Positions 1-8,498 of a stretch of DNA of 64,000 nt are shown here, piece after piece. Positions within the stretch are counted from its first letter, which is position 1. Every line of letters starts with the position of its first letter. Below the pieces are notes generated by a model that saw only the letters and a list, made by a program, of their open reading frames with translations, had not been told where the DNA came from and did no database searches. Position numbers and translations under genes: made by a program. This stretch comes from Rhodoblastus sp963713695 (GTDB lineage: Bacteria; Pseudomonadota; Alphaproteobacteria; Rhizobiales; Beijerinckiaceae): assembly GCA_963713695.1 (NCBI GenBank), contig CAVQMU010000010.1:620001-684000 (forward strand). Reading direction: 5' to 3'.

Positions 1-1697
1 TGATGGTGAAAATCGCCGGCAGGGTGCCTCTGCATCACCAGGATGGCGGCGACGGCGGCAAGCTTGGCGCGCTATTTCGCCAGGTCGCGAATCCGGTCTT
101 GCGCACAAGGCGATCGGCTCGACGTTTTCTCATCGGCGTCGGCGTCGCCACTTTGGCCTCCCTGAGCCTGTTCGCCTTCAAACTCGTGACCGTCAAGCTT
201 CTGCCCTTCGACAACAAGTCGGAAATCGCCATCGTCGCCGACCTTCCGCGCGGCGCTTCGGTCGAGACCACAAACGCCGTGTTGCGACAGGCGGTGGAGA
301 GGGTGCGGGACATTCCGGAAATCGTGTCCATGGAGACCTATGCGGGCACGGCGGCGCCGTTCAATTTCAACGGCCTGGTCCGCCATTATTACATGCGCAA
401 TTCGCCTGAGATGGGCGACGTGCAGGTCAATTTGACCAACAAGAACGACCGCAGCCGCGCCAGCCATGAAATCGCGCTGGAAATCCGCAAGCGGCTCGAG
501 GGAATGGACGCCCCGGCGCATACCTCGCTGAAGGTTGTCGAGCCGCCGCCCGGCCCGCCCGTCCTCGCGACCTTGCTGGCCGAGGTCTATGGTCCGGACC
601 CGACGACGCGCCGCGCCGTCGCCGCACGCGTGCGCAAGGCGTTCGAAAGCGCCTCTTTCATCGTCGACATCGACGATTCCTACGGCGTGCAGGCCCCGCG
701 CAAGCGAATCGAGATTGACCAGGACTCGCTCGAGTTCTTTGGCGTGCAGCAAAGCGACGTGTTCGACACCCTGCGCCGGCTCTATGGCGACGATATCGTC
801 GGCTATTCCCACCGCGGCGGCGGCCGCCAGCCATTGCCGATCCGGCTTGCGCTCGCAAAAAACCAGCGACAGCTCAACGAGCCGATCCTGACCACGCCCG
901 TTCCGGCGAACAGCCTTCCGGGCAATCGCACCGTCGTCGAACTGGGCGACGTCACGCGCGTGACCAACGAGGCTTCGTCCTTCCCGATCTTCCGCCACAA
1001 TGGCCGCGCCGCGGAAATGGTGCAGGCCGAACTGGCTGGCGCTTACGAAGCGCCGCTCTACGGGCTGATGGCGGTGGATGCCGCGCTCGACAAGATGGAA
1101 TGGTCGGAGGACGCGCCCAAGCCGCAGGTGCTGATGCACGGACAGCCTCTCGACGAGAGCAAGGTCTCGCTTTTGTGGGACGGCGAATGGGAAGTCACCT
1201 GGGTGACGTTCCGCGACATGGGCGCGGCTTTTATGGCGGCGCTCGTGGGAATTTACATCCTTGTGGTGGCGCAGTTCAAATCGTTCAAATTGCCGCTGGT
1301 GATCCTCACGCCGATACCCCTGACGTTCATTGGCATCATGTTCGGCCACTGGCTGTTTCATGCGGCGTTCACCGCGACCTCGATGATCGGCTTCATCGCG
1401 CTCGCCGGCATCATCGTGCGCAATTCAATCCTGTTGGTCGATTTCGTGCGCCACGCCGACGCGTCCAAGGGATTGCGCGACGTGATGCTCGAGGCCGGCT
1501 CGATCCGCTTCAAGCCGATCCTGCTCACTGCGCTCGCGGCGATGATCGGCGCGGCGGTGATCCTGTCCGACCCGATTTTCCAGGGCCTGGCGATCTCTCT
1601 GCTGTTCGGTCTCGCATCCTCGACCGCGCTGACCGTTCTGGTTATCCCCGCGATCTACGTGGTGCTGCGCGGCGGCTCGAAATACGACGCGAGCTAG
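1..1697 (+). CDS. RND efflux transporter permease, C-terminal half (cut by left edge)
   Basis: This is the second half of an inner-membrane RND (AcrB-like) proton-driven efflux permease; its N-terminal half lies outside the window. A membrane segment sits around visible residues 42-65 (TM7 of the family). A large periplasmic porter/docking loop follows, then a block of hydrophobic helices from about residue 400 to the end (TM8-TM12). The PFDNKSE motif after the first helix is typical of one RND subfamily. The ATG at base 3 is probably internal, because the visible part is only about half a normal permease of roughly 1000 residues. The stop codon lies inside a repeat hairpin that could end transcription. 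The substrate cannot be inferred. Confidence 0.85.
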   Translation, partial: MVKIAGRVPLHHQDGGDGGKLGALFRQVANPVLRTRRSARRFLIGVGVATLASLSLFAFKLVTVKLLPFDNKSEIAIVADLPRGASVETTNAVLRQAVERVRDIPEIVSMETYAGTAAPFNFNGLVRHYYMRNSPEMGDVQVNLTNKNDRSRASHEIALEIRKRLEGMDAPAHTSLKVVEPPPGPPVLATLLAEVYGPDPTTRRAVAARVRKAFESASFIVDIDDSYGVQAPRKRIEIDQDSLEFFGVQQSDVFDTLRRLYGDDIVGYSHRGGGRQPLPIRLALAKNQRQLNEPILTTPVPANSLPGNRTVVELGDVTRVTNEASSFPIFRHNGRAAEMVQAELAGAYEAPLYGLMAVDAALDKMEWSEDAPKPQVLMHGQPLDESKVSLLWDGEWEVTWVTFRDMGAAFMAALVGIYILVVAQFKSFKLPLVILTPIPLTFIGIMFGHWLFHAAFTATSMIGFIALAGIIVRNSILLVDFVRHADASKGLRDVMLEAGSIRFKPILLTALAAMIGAAVILSDPIFQGLAISLLFGLASSTALTVLVIPAIYVVLRGGSKYDAS

Positions 1698-1799
1698 CGC
1701 CTGTTCGGTGAACTCCGGTTCACCGAACAGGCGCTAGTTTCTTGTTTTCACGCATTTTCTTAACGCGAACCGGAATCCACTTCGCTCGAAAATGCTCTA
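1694..1799. repeat. Dispersed palindromic repeat, copy 1
   Basis: A near-perfect hairpin (1694-1737, arms CTAGCGCCTGTTCGGT and its complement) is followed by a conserved tail of about 60 bases containing GAACCGGAATCCACTTCGC. The same unit recurs in inverted orientation at 45993-46095. The hairpin contains the stop codon of the preceding RND gene. Tails of this sequence are common intergenic repeats in Hyphomicrobiales genomes (from memory, not searched). Confidence 0.85.
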
Positions 1800-1907
1800 A
1801 GCTGACGTTCGAGCCATCGCGGAGGGACTGGCGCGTCGTCCGTCCGCCGCGAGCTCAACCGCATGGCGGCGCCGCCGCCAAGGCGCCGGCAGGGTTCGAT
1901 GAGGAGC

Positions 1908-2093
1908 TTACTTCAACCCAAGCCGCCTGAAGACGAGCGCGGGCGGGCAAAATCCGGTGAAGGCGGATTGCACCAGGTTGAGGCCGATGAAAGCGGTAAA
2001 CAGCAGGAACCAGGGCGAGACGAAATAAACCAACGCCACGGATATCAGCACCATCGTTCCCGCCAATGCGCGCACGGCGTCGTTGACCGTCAT
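1908..2093 (-). CDS. DUF2892 / YgaP-type small inner-membrane protein
   Basis: A 61-residue protein with two hydrophobic segments (about residues 8-25 and 28-45) and a GFCPP motif followed by a basic tail, as in the DUF2892 domain found alone or fused to rhodanese in YgaP. Such proteins often accompany sulfur-transfer genes. The start is the ATG preceded by a GAGGG ribosome site. It is codirectional with ccoG upstream (gap of about 125 bases). Its precise role is unknown. Confidence 0.7.
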   Translation of the reverse strand: MTVNDAVRALAGTMVLISVALVYFVSPWFLLFTAFIGLNLVQSAFTGFCPPALVFRRLGLK

Positions 2094-2217
2094 TTGAAAG
2101 CCCTCTCGATAAACATTCCCATGTCGTGATATATAGCCGCTGCAACGCCACCGGCGCAAGGGACCGCGCCCGGCGCAGGGATTGCGCCGGGCGGCTTCCC
2201 CCGTCCGGGACCCGCGA

Positions 2218-3663
2218 TCACCTCGGGAAGAAATGATCCTTGGCCCGCGCGAATACGCCCGTCGACTCGTCCTGCGCGACGACGACGATATTCGTCGCCT
2301 CCTGCGGCGTCGCAGTGGAGGGCGTGGTGACAAGCAGGCGCAGCTCCAGCGTCTGGTCGGGCTCGACCTTGATCTCCGGCGCGCCGCCGGTCGGCGCTTC
2401 TCCGGCGATCTGCAGCGCGGCTTCGGGCAGGCCCTCGAGGCTCAGGCGGAAGGTCCGGGCGTCCGCGTTCTTGTTGAGCAGGCGCACCGTATAGCCGTTG
2501 CGGGTCGAGCCGTCCGACATTTGCACCGCCAACGGATTGCGGTCGTGCAACACGTTGACGCCGGTCCACTTCTTGTTGGCGAGGGCGTAGGTCATGACCC
2601 CCCCGACAAGCGCAATGAGCGCGACATAAAGCACCGTGCGCGGACGAACCAGCTTGTAGACTTCCGGCAGGCCCTGGCTGCGGCGGCCGGCGTTGAGGTC
2701 GTTGTCATAGGCGATCAGGCCGGTCTCGCGGCCGATGTCCTTCATGACATTGTCGCAGGCGTCGATGCAGAGGCCGCATTGGATGCAGCCAAGCTGCGAG
2801 CCATGCCGAATATCGACGCCGGTCGGGCAGACGGCGACGCACTGGCGGCAGTCGATGCAATCGCCGGCAGGTTCGCCCTTCGCCCGCAAGGCGATGGCCT
2901 TTTTCGCCGAGACCCGGGGCTCGCCGCGATCGCCGCGATAGGTGACGTTGAGCGCCCATTCGTCGGTCAGCGCCGCCTGGATGCGCGGCCAGGGGCACAT
3001 ATAGACGCAGACCTGCTCGCGCATGTGGCCGGCAAGCAGATAGGTGGAGGCGGTGAGGATGGCGATCCAGACATAGGCGGTCGGATCGGCATGGAACGTC
3101 GCGAGATCGCGAACGAGCGTCGGCGCGTCATAAAAATAGAGCACCCAGGCGCCGCCGGTCCACCATCCCACCATGAGCCAGAGGGAGTGTTTGGCGGTCA
3201 GCTCCCAGACGCGCTTGAGCGTCAATTTTTCCTTGTCCTTGCGGATCCGCTCGCGCCGGTCGCCTTCGACCCACCGCTCGATTGCGTAAAACAAGTCGGT
3301 CCAAACCGTCTGCGGACACATATAGCCGCACCAGACACGCCCGGCGACGGCGTTCAGGAGGAAGAGAGTGAGGGCGGCGACGATCAGGAGGCCTGTGAAG
3401 TAGTAGACTTCCTGCGGCCAAAGTTCGATGAAAAAGAAATAAAATTTGCGATGCGGAATATCGAGCAGAACGGCCTGGGCTGGAGCGTCGGCGCCGCGGC
3501 TCCAACGCACGAACGGCAGGAAATAATAGAGCCCGAGCGCGACGGCCATGAAGGCCCATTTGATGCGCCTGAAACGTCCATGGACGGCCTGCGGATAGAC
3601 CTTCTTGTCGGAGGAATATAGCGGGCCGACTATGATGGTTTCAGGTTTCTGGTGGACGTTCAT
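2218..3663 (-). CDS. ccoG: Cytochrome c oxidase accessory protein CcoG (FixG/RdxA family)
   Basis: A polyferredoxin-like membrane protein; the family is implicated in copper reduction during cbb3 oxidase assembly. The 481 residues hold several membrane helices, a CGYMCP motif at about residue 112 and a second VYMCPWPR motif. Two 4Fe-4S ferredoxin motifs (CIDCRQCVAVCP and CIQCGLCIDACD) come next, then a C-terminal Ig-like periplasmic domain. The ATG at 3663 was chosen because family homology begins there; an upstream in-frame extension is proline-rich and unlikely. No ccoNOQP genes are in the window, so its oxidase partner must be encoded elsewhere, or it serves another copper enzyme. Confidence 0.92.
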   Translation of the reverse strand: MNVHQKPETIIVGPLYSSDKKVYPQAVHGRFRRIKWAFMAVALGLYYFLPFVRWSRGADAPAQAVLLDIPHRKFYFFFIELWPQEVYYFTGLLIVAALTLFLLNAVAGRVWCGYMCPQTVWTDLFYAIERWVEGDRRERIRKDKEKLTLKRVWELTAKHSLWLMVGWWTGGAWVLYFYDAPTLVRDLATFHADPTAYVWIAILTASTYLLAGHMREQVCVYMCPWPRIQAALTDEWALNVTYRGDRGEPRVSAKKAIALRAKGEPAGDCIDCRQCVAVCPTGVDIRHGSQLGCIQCGLCIDACDNVMKDIGRETGLIAYDNDLNAGRRSQGLPEVYKLVRPRTVLYVALIALVGGVMTYALANKKWTGVNVLHDRNPLAVQMSDGSTRNGYTVRLLNKNADARTFRLSLEGLPEAALQIAGEAPTGGAPEIKVEPDQTLELRLLVTTPSTATPQEATNIVVVAQDESTGVFARAKDHFFPR

Positions 3664-3739
3664 CGAGATATCCTTCGCGCCCGGCGGGGGCGAAAATGAA
3701 AAAAAACCGAGGAAACACATCGCCTCCCCGCGATTTATG

Positions 3740-3934
3740 TCAACGCCGCGCGGTGATCCTGCGCGCAAGGAGAAGCGACAAGGGCATGGCGAGAACGAAG
3801 CCGCCAAGCGCCGCCCAAGGAATGTATCTCATCAACTCCGCGGCAAGCTGCGGCGTCGCGACCACGATCGTCAGGCCGACGCCCGCGAGCGTCGTTCCAA
3901 GGATAATCCAGATCAGAGTTGTAACCGGGGCCAT
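3740..3934 (-). CDS. Small two-helix membrane protein, function unknown
   Basis: A 64-residue protein with two predicted membrane helices (about residues 5-27 and 37-57) and an Arg-rich C-terminus. It has a clear AAGGAG-type ribosome site six bases before the ATG and lies upstream of ccoG on the same strand, so the two may be cotranscribed. I do not recognise the family. An FNR-like box lies about 60 bases upstream of its start, which would fit low-oxygen induction. Confidence 0.55.
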   Translation of the reverse strand: MAPVTTLIWIILGTTLAGVGLTIVVATPQLAAELMRYIPWAALGGFVLAMPLSLLLARRITARR

Positions 3935-3993
3935 GCGTTGCTCCTTTTCGTATTTGTGAGAAGGCGATAAAACATATATAGCGAATACAACAT

Positions 3994-4007
3994 ATGATCC
4001 ACGTCAA
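3994..4007 (-). promoter_or_regulatory. Candidate FNR/FixK-like box
   Basis: On the minus strand the sequence reads TTGAC-GTGG-ATCAT, 8 of 10 matches to the TTGAT-N4-ATCAA consensus of FNR/FixK regulators. It lies between the small membrane protein/ccoG pair and the divergent thioredoxin gene, so it could act on either. It is a motif match only. Confidence 0.4.
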
Positions 4008-4088
4008 AATGGCCGCCTGGAAAAATTTTGTCGCCTCTTGCGATCAAGCCTGTGAACGCACAAATTCGCTGACGAAAGGGGCGTGGCG

Positions 4089-4535
4089 ATGTCTGGGGAT
4101 GTTTTGATCGTCTGCCCGGTCAGTGCGGGGGTCAATCGCGCTCGGCGCGGCAGACTGGACGCAGGTTTGCGACCGGATTGCGGAGCCTGCGGCGCGCCAC
4201 TGTTCTGTGGAGCGATCGAAGCGCGTGACGACGCGGCCTTCACGCGCCACGTCACGAGGACCAGCCTGCCGATCCTCGCGGATTTCTGGGCCGGCTGGTG
4301 CGGACCCTGCAAGATGATGGCGCCGCAATTCGCCGCTGCGGCGACGAAGCTCGACACGCGCCTCCGCGCGCTAAAAGTCGATACGGAAAGCCTTCGCGAG
4401 ACGGCGGCGCGTTATCGGATCCAGAGCATACCCACGCTCATTCTGATCCGCGACGGCAAGGAGATCGCCCGCCAGACGGGAGCCGTCGACGCCAGCGCGA
4501 TTCTGCGCTGGGCTGCGAGCCACGGCGCCGCTTGA
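4089..4535 (+). CDS. Thioredoxin 2-like protein with altered zinc-binding N-terminus
   Basis: A thioredoxin-fold disulfide reductase. The WCGPC active site is at about residue 76, followed by the cis-proline region SIPTL. The N-terminal extension matches the zinc-finger region of TrxC-type thioredoxins, with NR near the first pair and CGACG before PLF. The first pair, however, reads CPVS instead of CxxC, so one zinc ligand is replaced by serine. The ATG at 4089 follows an AAAGGGG-type ribosome site. It converges with the rhodanese gene. It could supply reductant for persulfide chemistry, but that is inferred only from location. Confidence 0.82.
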   Translation: MSGDVLIVCPVSAGVNRARRGRLDAGLRPDCGACGAPLFCGAIEARDDAAFTRHVTRTSLPILADFWAGWCGPCKMMAPQFAAAATKLDTRLRALKVDTESLRETAARYRIQSIPTLILIRDGKEIARQTGAVDASAILRWAASHGAA

Positions 4536-4553
4536 GGCGCCATGGCCACGCCG

Positions 4554-4898
4554 TCACCGATGGACCGGCATGTCGTGGCGGCGCCATTCGGAGATGCCGC
4601 CGCCGAGATGCGAATCCGCTAGCAACCCGAGAGTTTTGGCGTGTTTCAGAGCGCTTTTCGAGCGCATGCCCGACGCGCAGTAGAAAATGATCTGCTTGCC
4701 CGCGGGTATTTTGCCGGCTTCCTTCGCAAAGCGAGACAGCGGCACATGCAGCGCGCCGGGGATGCGGCCATTCGCCCACTCATTATCCTCGCGCACGTCG
4801 ACGAGCACATAGGGGCCATTCTTTTCGCGAAGGAGGTCGCGCACTTCGCCGGGAGAAAGCGTCTTGAACTTGTCGCCTGAGCCAAACCAGCCAAACAT
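4554..4898 (-). CDS. Single-domain rhodanese sulfurtransferase
   Basis: A 114-residue rhodanese domain. VLVDVRE near residue 32 and an active-site loop CASGMRS near residue 75 supply the persulfide-forming cysteine. It probably moves sulfane sulfur between thiols in the cytoplasm. An AGGAGAAG ribosome site precedes the ATG. It lies 29 bases downstream of the NsrR-like gene and in the same direction as the dsr operon, so it may be the last gene of an extended dsr transcript. Confidence 0.9.
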   Translation of the reverse strand: MFGWFGSGDKFKTLSPGEVRDLLREKNGPYVLVDVREDNEWANGRIPGALHVPLSRFAKEAGKIPAGKQIIFYCASGMRSKSALKHAKTLGLLADSHLGGGISEWRRHDMPVHR

Positions 4899-4927
4899 CG
4901 AATTCTTCTCCTTGATTGGATAGGGGA

Positions 4928-5401
4928 TCAGTTGCCGACGGCGTGCGCGCGCGGCTTGTGCTCGGCCCAGTCCTCGTTGAGCGCGCCGAGCACTTCCCGG
5001 CGATTGGCGGAAATGTCGGCGATGGTAACGCCGTCAAGCACGTCGAGGAAGGCGCGGCAGGCCTGCTTGAACAATTTGCCGAGCTTGCAGATGCCGATCA
5101 GCGGGCAGGTGTTGGTCACCGCGTCGAAACATTCGACGAGGTCGAGATCGTCCTCGGTCTTGCGGATGATTTCGCCCACCGTGATGGTTTGCGGGTCCTT
5201 CGCCAGGCGAAAGCCGCCGTTGCGGCCGCGAACGTTGTCGAGATAGCCCCAAAGACCAAGCTGATGGACGCATTTCACCAGGTGCGCCTTGGAAATCCCG
5301 AAAATCTCGGCGACTTCGTGCACCGTTATCAGTTCGCCCCGCCGCATCGTCGCGACCATCAGGATGCGCAAGGCGTAATTTGAATAGCTTGTCAGGCGCA
5401 T
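4928..5401 (-). CDS. Rrf2-family Fe-S regulator, NsrR-like
   Basis: A 157-residue Rrf2 family repressor. The N-terminal winged helix (residues 1-75) carries the usual MRLTSYSNYALR start. The Fe-S ligand loop has cysteines in the pattern VECFD, NTCPL and GICKL (about residues 90-106), which matches NsrR rather than IscR. NsrR proteins sense nitric oxide through an Fe-S cluster. Its placement between the dsr genes and the rhodanese raises the possibility that it controls sulfur or anaerobic genes here. A hairpin in its leader may control its own expression. Family is confident; ligand is inferred. Confidence 0.85.
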   Translation of the reverse strand: MRLTSYSNYALRILMVATMRRGELITVHEVAEIFGISKAHLVKCVHQLGLWGYLDNVRGRNGGFRLAKDPQTITVGEIIRKTEDDLDLVECFDAVTNTCPLIGICKLGKLFKQACRAFLDVLDGVTIADISANRREVLGALNEDWAEHKPRAHAVGN

Positions 5402-5408
5402 GGAAACC

Positions 5409-5441
5409 TTCCACGCCGCCAGAATTTGCGACGGCGTGGAA
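5409..5441 (-). promoter_or_regulatory. 10-bp perfect inverted repeat in the nsrR-like leader
   Basis: Arms TTCCACGCCG and CGGCGTGGAA are separated by 13 bases. They lie between an AT-rich TTATAG segment (a possible -10) and the start codon of the Rrf2 gene. The arm nearest the gene contains part of the GGAAGG ribosome site, so an RNA hairpin could hide it. As DNA it could instead be an operator. It does not resemble the AT-rich NsrR consensus. Confidence 0.5.
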
Positions 5442-5476
5442 TGCTATAATCCAGATAGAGCTTTCAGGCCAGCACT

Positions 5477-5815
5477 TCAGTAGCCGCCCTTGCGGCGGCT
5501 TTCGGCGACGCCGGCGATCCGCCCGCCCTGCTTGGACGGGTCCAGCGGGAACAGGTCATAGAGCGTCTTCTGCTCGACGCGCTCGCCCCATTTGTCGGTC
5601 ATCGCCTTGATGATGGTCCGGGTGTTGGGCGTGCTCTGGTTGTTTTCGAAATATTCCTCGCGCAGGTAGTCGATCACGTCCCAGTGGCGGGAACCGAGTT
5701 CGATGCCGTCGAGCTTTGCCATATGGGCGGCGAGCTCCCGGCTCCAGTCTTCCGGTTCCGCGAGATAACCGGTCGCAGTGGTCTCGATTTCCTTGCCCTC
5801 GAACTGAATGGACAT
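5477..5815 (-). CDS. DsrC/TusE-family protein lacking all cysteines (RspA type)
   Basis: A 112-residue DsrC-fold protein that contains no cysteine at all. The family landmarks GYL, W, HW, LR-YF and LFPLDPSKQGGRIAG are present, but both C-terminal arm cysteines of true DsrC are replaced and the protein ends RRKGGY. Cysteine-free members have been called RspA and are thought to be regulatory rather than sulfur carriers. The ATG at 5815 follows a strong GGAAGGAGGG site. It lies 14 bases after dsrN, ahead of the Rrf2 gene, so it is probably within the dsr transcript. Confidence 0.85.
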   Translation of the reverse strand: MSIQFEGKEIETTATGYLAEPEDWSRELAAHMAKLDGIELGSRHWDVIDYLREEYFENNQSTPNTRTIIKAMTDKWGERVEQKTLYDLFPLDPSKQGGRIAGVAESRRKGGY

Positions 5816-5829
5816 TGGGCCCTCCTTCC

Positions 5830-7242
5830 TCATCCAAAATTGCGCAATTGCGGCTTGTCTTCTGCGCCGCTGGCGGCGCCAGCCGATTTTTTCGCGCGAA
5901 CAAAGCTCAGGAAACGTTCAGCCCAGCGGTGCCCGGACGCATCACGCAAATGGGTGAAGCTCGCCAGCAGGTTGCCGATGACGATTCCGTCGCGGTCGCC
6001 GTCGACGCCAAAGCCGCGCCGCACGCGATAGGCGTAGCGCAGGTCCGGCGCGATATTTTCGAGCCGCGCATAATGGAATTCATGCGCCTGGATCATCCCG
6101 CCCGGCTTCGCCGCCGGCCAGGGCGCGTCCGCCGTCTCTACGACGCGGACGAGCCCGCGCCCCTGCGGCCTGTCGCCCATGACCGCGTCGGCGGGGATGA
6201 CGCCGACCATTTCATGGCGCGTCCCCTGGTAGGAGATCGAGCGCGAGAGATACATCAGTCCGCCGCATTCGGCGTAGGCGGGAAGGCCGCCTTCGATGGA
6301 CTCGCGGATCTGCCTGCGCAGGGAGGCGTTGGCGGAGAGCGCGGCGGCTTGCGTCTCGGGGAAGCCGCCGCCGATGAACAAACCGTCGCATCGAGGAAGG
6401 TCTCGGTCGCGCATCGTGTCGAAATAGACGAGCGTGGCGCCGGCGCGCTGCAAGGCGTCGAGATCGTCGGCGTAATAGAATCCGAAGGCCGCGTCGCGGG
6501 CCACCGCCAGCGTCACGTCGGGTTTCGAGACGGCGCGCAACAGGGGCGGATGGGGCAAGTCCTCGCGCGAGGCGCCGGCGAGCAGGGCGTCGAGATCGAC
6601 TCCCGCCAGCACCGCATCTTTCGCCCGGCAAATGAAGGCGTCGACCCCGGTCGCTTCGGTTGGCGTGGTCAGGCCGAGATGGCGTTCGTCGACATTAAGG
6701 CCCGCGTCGCGGCCAATGGCGCCGAGCACGGGGATATCCGTATAAGTTTCGATGGCTTGCCTCAGCTTGCCTTCCTGCCGCGCAACGCCAACCTTGTTGA
6801 GGATGACGCCGGCGATCTGCACGTCCTTGTCGAAATTCTGGTAGCCGAGAAGCAGGGGCGCTATGCCGCGCGCCATGCCCACGGTGTCGACAACCATCAC
6901 CACGGGCGCCCGCAAAAGCTTGGCCAGCGCAGCGCTCGAATCGCTTCCCAGCGTGTCCACGCCGTCGTGCAGCCCCTTGTTGCCTTCGATCAGCGCGACG
7001 CCGGCGCCGCTGATGGCGAGCTGGCAGGTCGCGAGAATTTCAGCTGATGTCTGGGTGTTGAAATCTAGATTGTAACTGGCGCGGCCGGACGCGCGGGCGA
7101 GCCACATGGGGTCAATGTAGTCCGGTCCCTTCTTGAAAGTCTGCGGACGCTGGCCCCTGGCCGCCAGCGCGGCGGCGAGGCCGATGGAGACCGTCGTCTT
7201 GCCTGAGGACTTCGCCGCGGCGGAGACAAAGAAACGGGTCAT
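5830..7242 (-). CDS. dsrN: DsrN, sirohaem amidase (cobyrinate a,c-diamide synthase-like)
   Basis: A glutamine-dependent amidotransferase that converts sirohaem to siroamide, the cofactor of DsrAB in sulfur oxidisers. The 470 residues show an N-terminal P-loop (SSGKTT, about residues 12-17) and the CbiA-type dethiobiotin-synthetase fold. A class I glutamine amidotransferase domain with nucleophile cysteine in AECGGLMYL (about residue 320) follows. The start overlaps the dsrP stop by four bases (ATGA), indicating translational coupling. Its place after dsrP matches the order in Allochromatium-type dsr clusters. Confidence 0.93.
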   Translation of the reverse strand: MTRFFVSAAAKSSGKTTVSIGLAAALAARGQRPQTFKKGPDYIDPMWLARASGRASYNLDFNTQTSAEILATCQLAISGAGVALIEGNKGLHDGVDTLGSDSSAALAKLLRAPVVMVVDTVGMARGIAPLLLGYQNFDKDVQIAGVILNKVGVARQEGKLRQAIETYTDIPVLGAIGRDAGLNVDERHLGLTTPTEATGVDAFICRAKDAVLAGVDLDALLAGASREDLPHPPLLRAVSKPDVTLAVARDAAFGFYYADDLDALQRAGATLVYFDTMRDRDLPRCDGLFIGGGFPETQAAALSANASLRRQIRESIEGGLPAYAECGGLMYLSRSISYQGTRHEMVGVIPADAVMGDRPQGRGLVRVVETADAPWPAAKPGGMIQAHEFHYARLENIAPDLRYAYRVRRGFGVDGDRDGIVIGNLLASFTHLRDASGHRWAERFLSFVRAKKSAGAASGAEDKPQLRNFG

Positions 7243-8498
7243 GACGCGGCGACCCCGTCGCTGCTGGGGCTGGTCGGCAGGAAAGGCAACAGGCGGAAGG
7301 CGAGGGTCGTCAGAAGCATGGCGAGGGAGATCCCGCTGACGCCCAGCAGCAACTCCGGCGCCGTAGGCGTATAATGGTTGATCGCCCCGTCGAAGAAGGA
7401 GCTCGACGCCTCGAAGCCGGGAAAGATTTTCAGCGGATAGGCCTGCGAGCCGATGATGACGACATACATTTGCGCGAGACCGCCGACCAGGAACAGCGCC
7501 GAGGCGACGCCGAGCTTCTTGCGGCCGCTGGGACCCTCGTCCATCGTCGCCAGCAGGACCAATGGAAGGATCGAGCCGACCAGGATCTGGCCGACCCAGA
7601 AGGTCAGGGGATAAACGCCGCCGTCCCGCAACAGATAGGCCTCGATGCCCTGCGTCGTCGTCGCGTAGATCTTGCTGAGATGCGAGATCGCGGTCAGGAA
7701 AAGGGTCGACATCGAGAAGATGATGAGCAGGCCGCGGAACTTGCTGGTCATTTCGGGCGTGCAGAGCATGTCGCGCGTCTCCAGCGACATGGTCATCAGC
7801 ACAAGGACGGTGAAGGCGAGGCCATAGATCAGGGACGAGGCGATGAAAAGCGGCGCCGTGATGCCGCCGAACACCGCGTCGCGCGCCGCGAGAAAGCCGA
7901 AGATCGATCCTGTGCCGGTGGTCAGGATGAGGCGCCAGGTGAATGCGGTCCAGCCGAAAGCCTGGTTGACCCCAGGCATCTGCGAAACGCGCCGGTCCAT
8001 CATCGAGAAGAGATAGCCGGCGACGATCGCCACAAAGCCCGAATAGAGGTAGATGTTCCAGGCGAAAATCGACTTGAAGTTATTGTGCGTCATCGCCAGG
8101 AAAAGGCGGTCCGGGCGGCCGAGATCGAGCACCAGCACCGTCAGGCCGCCCGCGAGCAAGGCGATGGCGAGAATGCCCGACAGCCGCGCGAACGGCTTGT
8201 AGGCGAGCCGATGGAAGACGGACGAGACGGAGGCGACATTGAGCGCGCCGGACGCCGCGACGATGAGAAAGACCGCGAACACATGCGGCAATCCCCAGAC
8301 GATCTGGTTGTTCATGCCTGTCACGTGATGGCCGTTCGCTTCCATGTAGAGCGCCGCGCTCAGCCCGGCCGAAAGCACCGCGACATGCAGCGCGATCAAT
8401 GTCCAGAATTTCGGACTATGCGAGGCCAGCCTGCGGTATTTTTGCTGCGCCATCGGCGCCTCTCCCTTTTGCTTTCCGTATCCGGTTCGTGCGGTCAT
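7239..8498 (-). CDS. dsrP: DsrP, NrfD-like integral membrane subunit of DsrMKJOP
   Basis: A polytopic membrane protein of the NrfD/PsrC family with about ten hydrophobic segments. It exchanges electrons with the quinone pool within the DsrMKJOP complex and partners the Fe-S protein DsrO. The start given overlaps the dsrO stop (ATGA). A second ATG at 8453 has a better ribosome site (GGGAGAGG) and may be the true start, giving MAQQKY. Length is about 404-419 residues, normal for the family. Confidence 0.92.
   Translation of the reverse strand: MTARTGYGKQKGEAPMAQQKYRRLASHSPKFWTLIALHVAVLSAGLSAALYMEANGHHVTGMNNQIVWGLPHVFAVFLIVAASGALNVASVSSVFHRLAYKPFARLSGILAIALLAGGLTVLVLDLGRPDRLFLAMTHNNFKSIFAWNIYLYSGFVAIVAGYLFSMMDRRVSQMPGVNQAFGWTAFTWRLILTTGTGSIFGFLAARDAVFGGITAPLFIASSLIYGLAFTVLVLMTMSLETRDMLCTPEMTSKFRGLLIIFSMSTLFLTAISHLSKIYATTTQGIEAYLLRDGGVYPLTFWVGQILVGSILPLVLLATMDEGPSGRKKLGVASALFLVGGLAQMYVVIIGSQAYPLKIFPGFEASSSFFDGAINHYTPTAPELLLGVSGISLAMLLTTLAFRLLPFLPTSPSSDGVAAS

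Noticed and set aside
1742..1930. Short open frame sharing its first 19 residues with one at 45646-46050 (minus)
   Set aside because: The shared start is the translated tail of the dispersed repeat, not a gene family.
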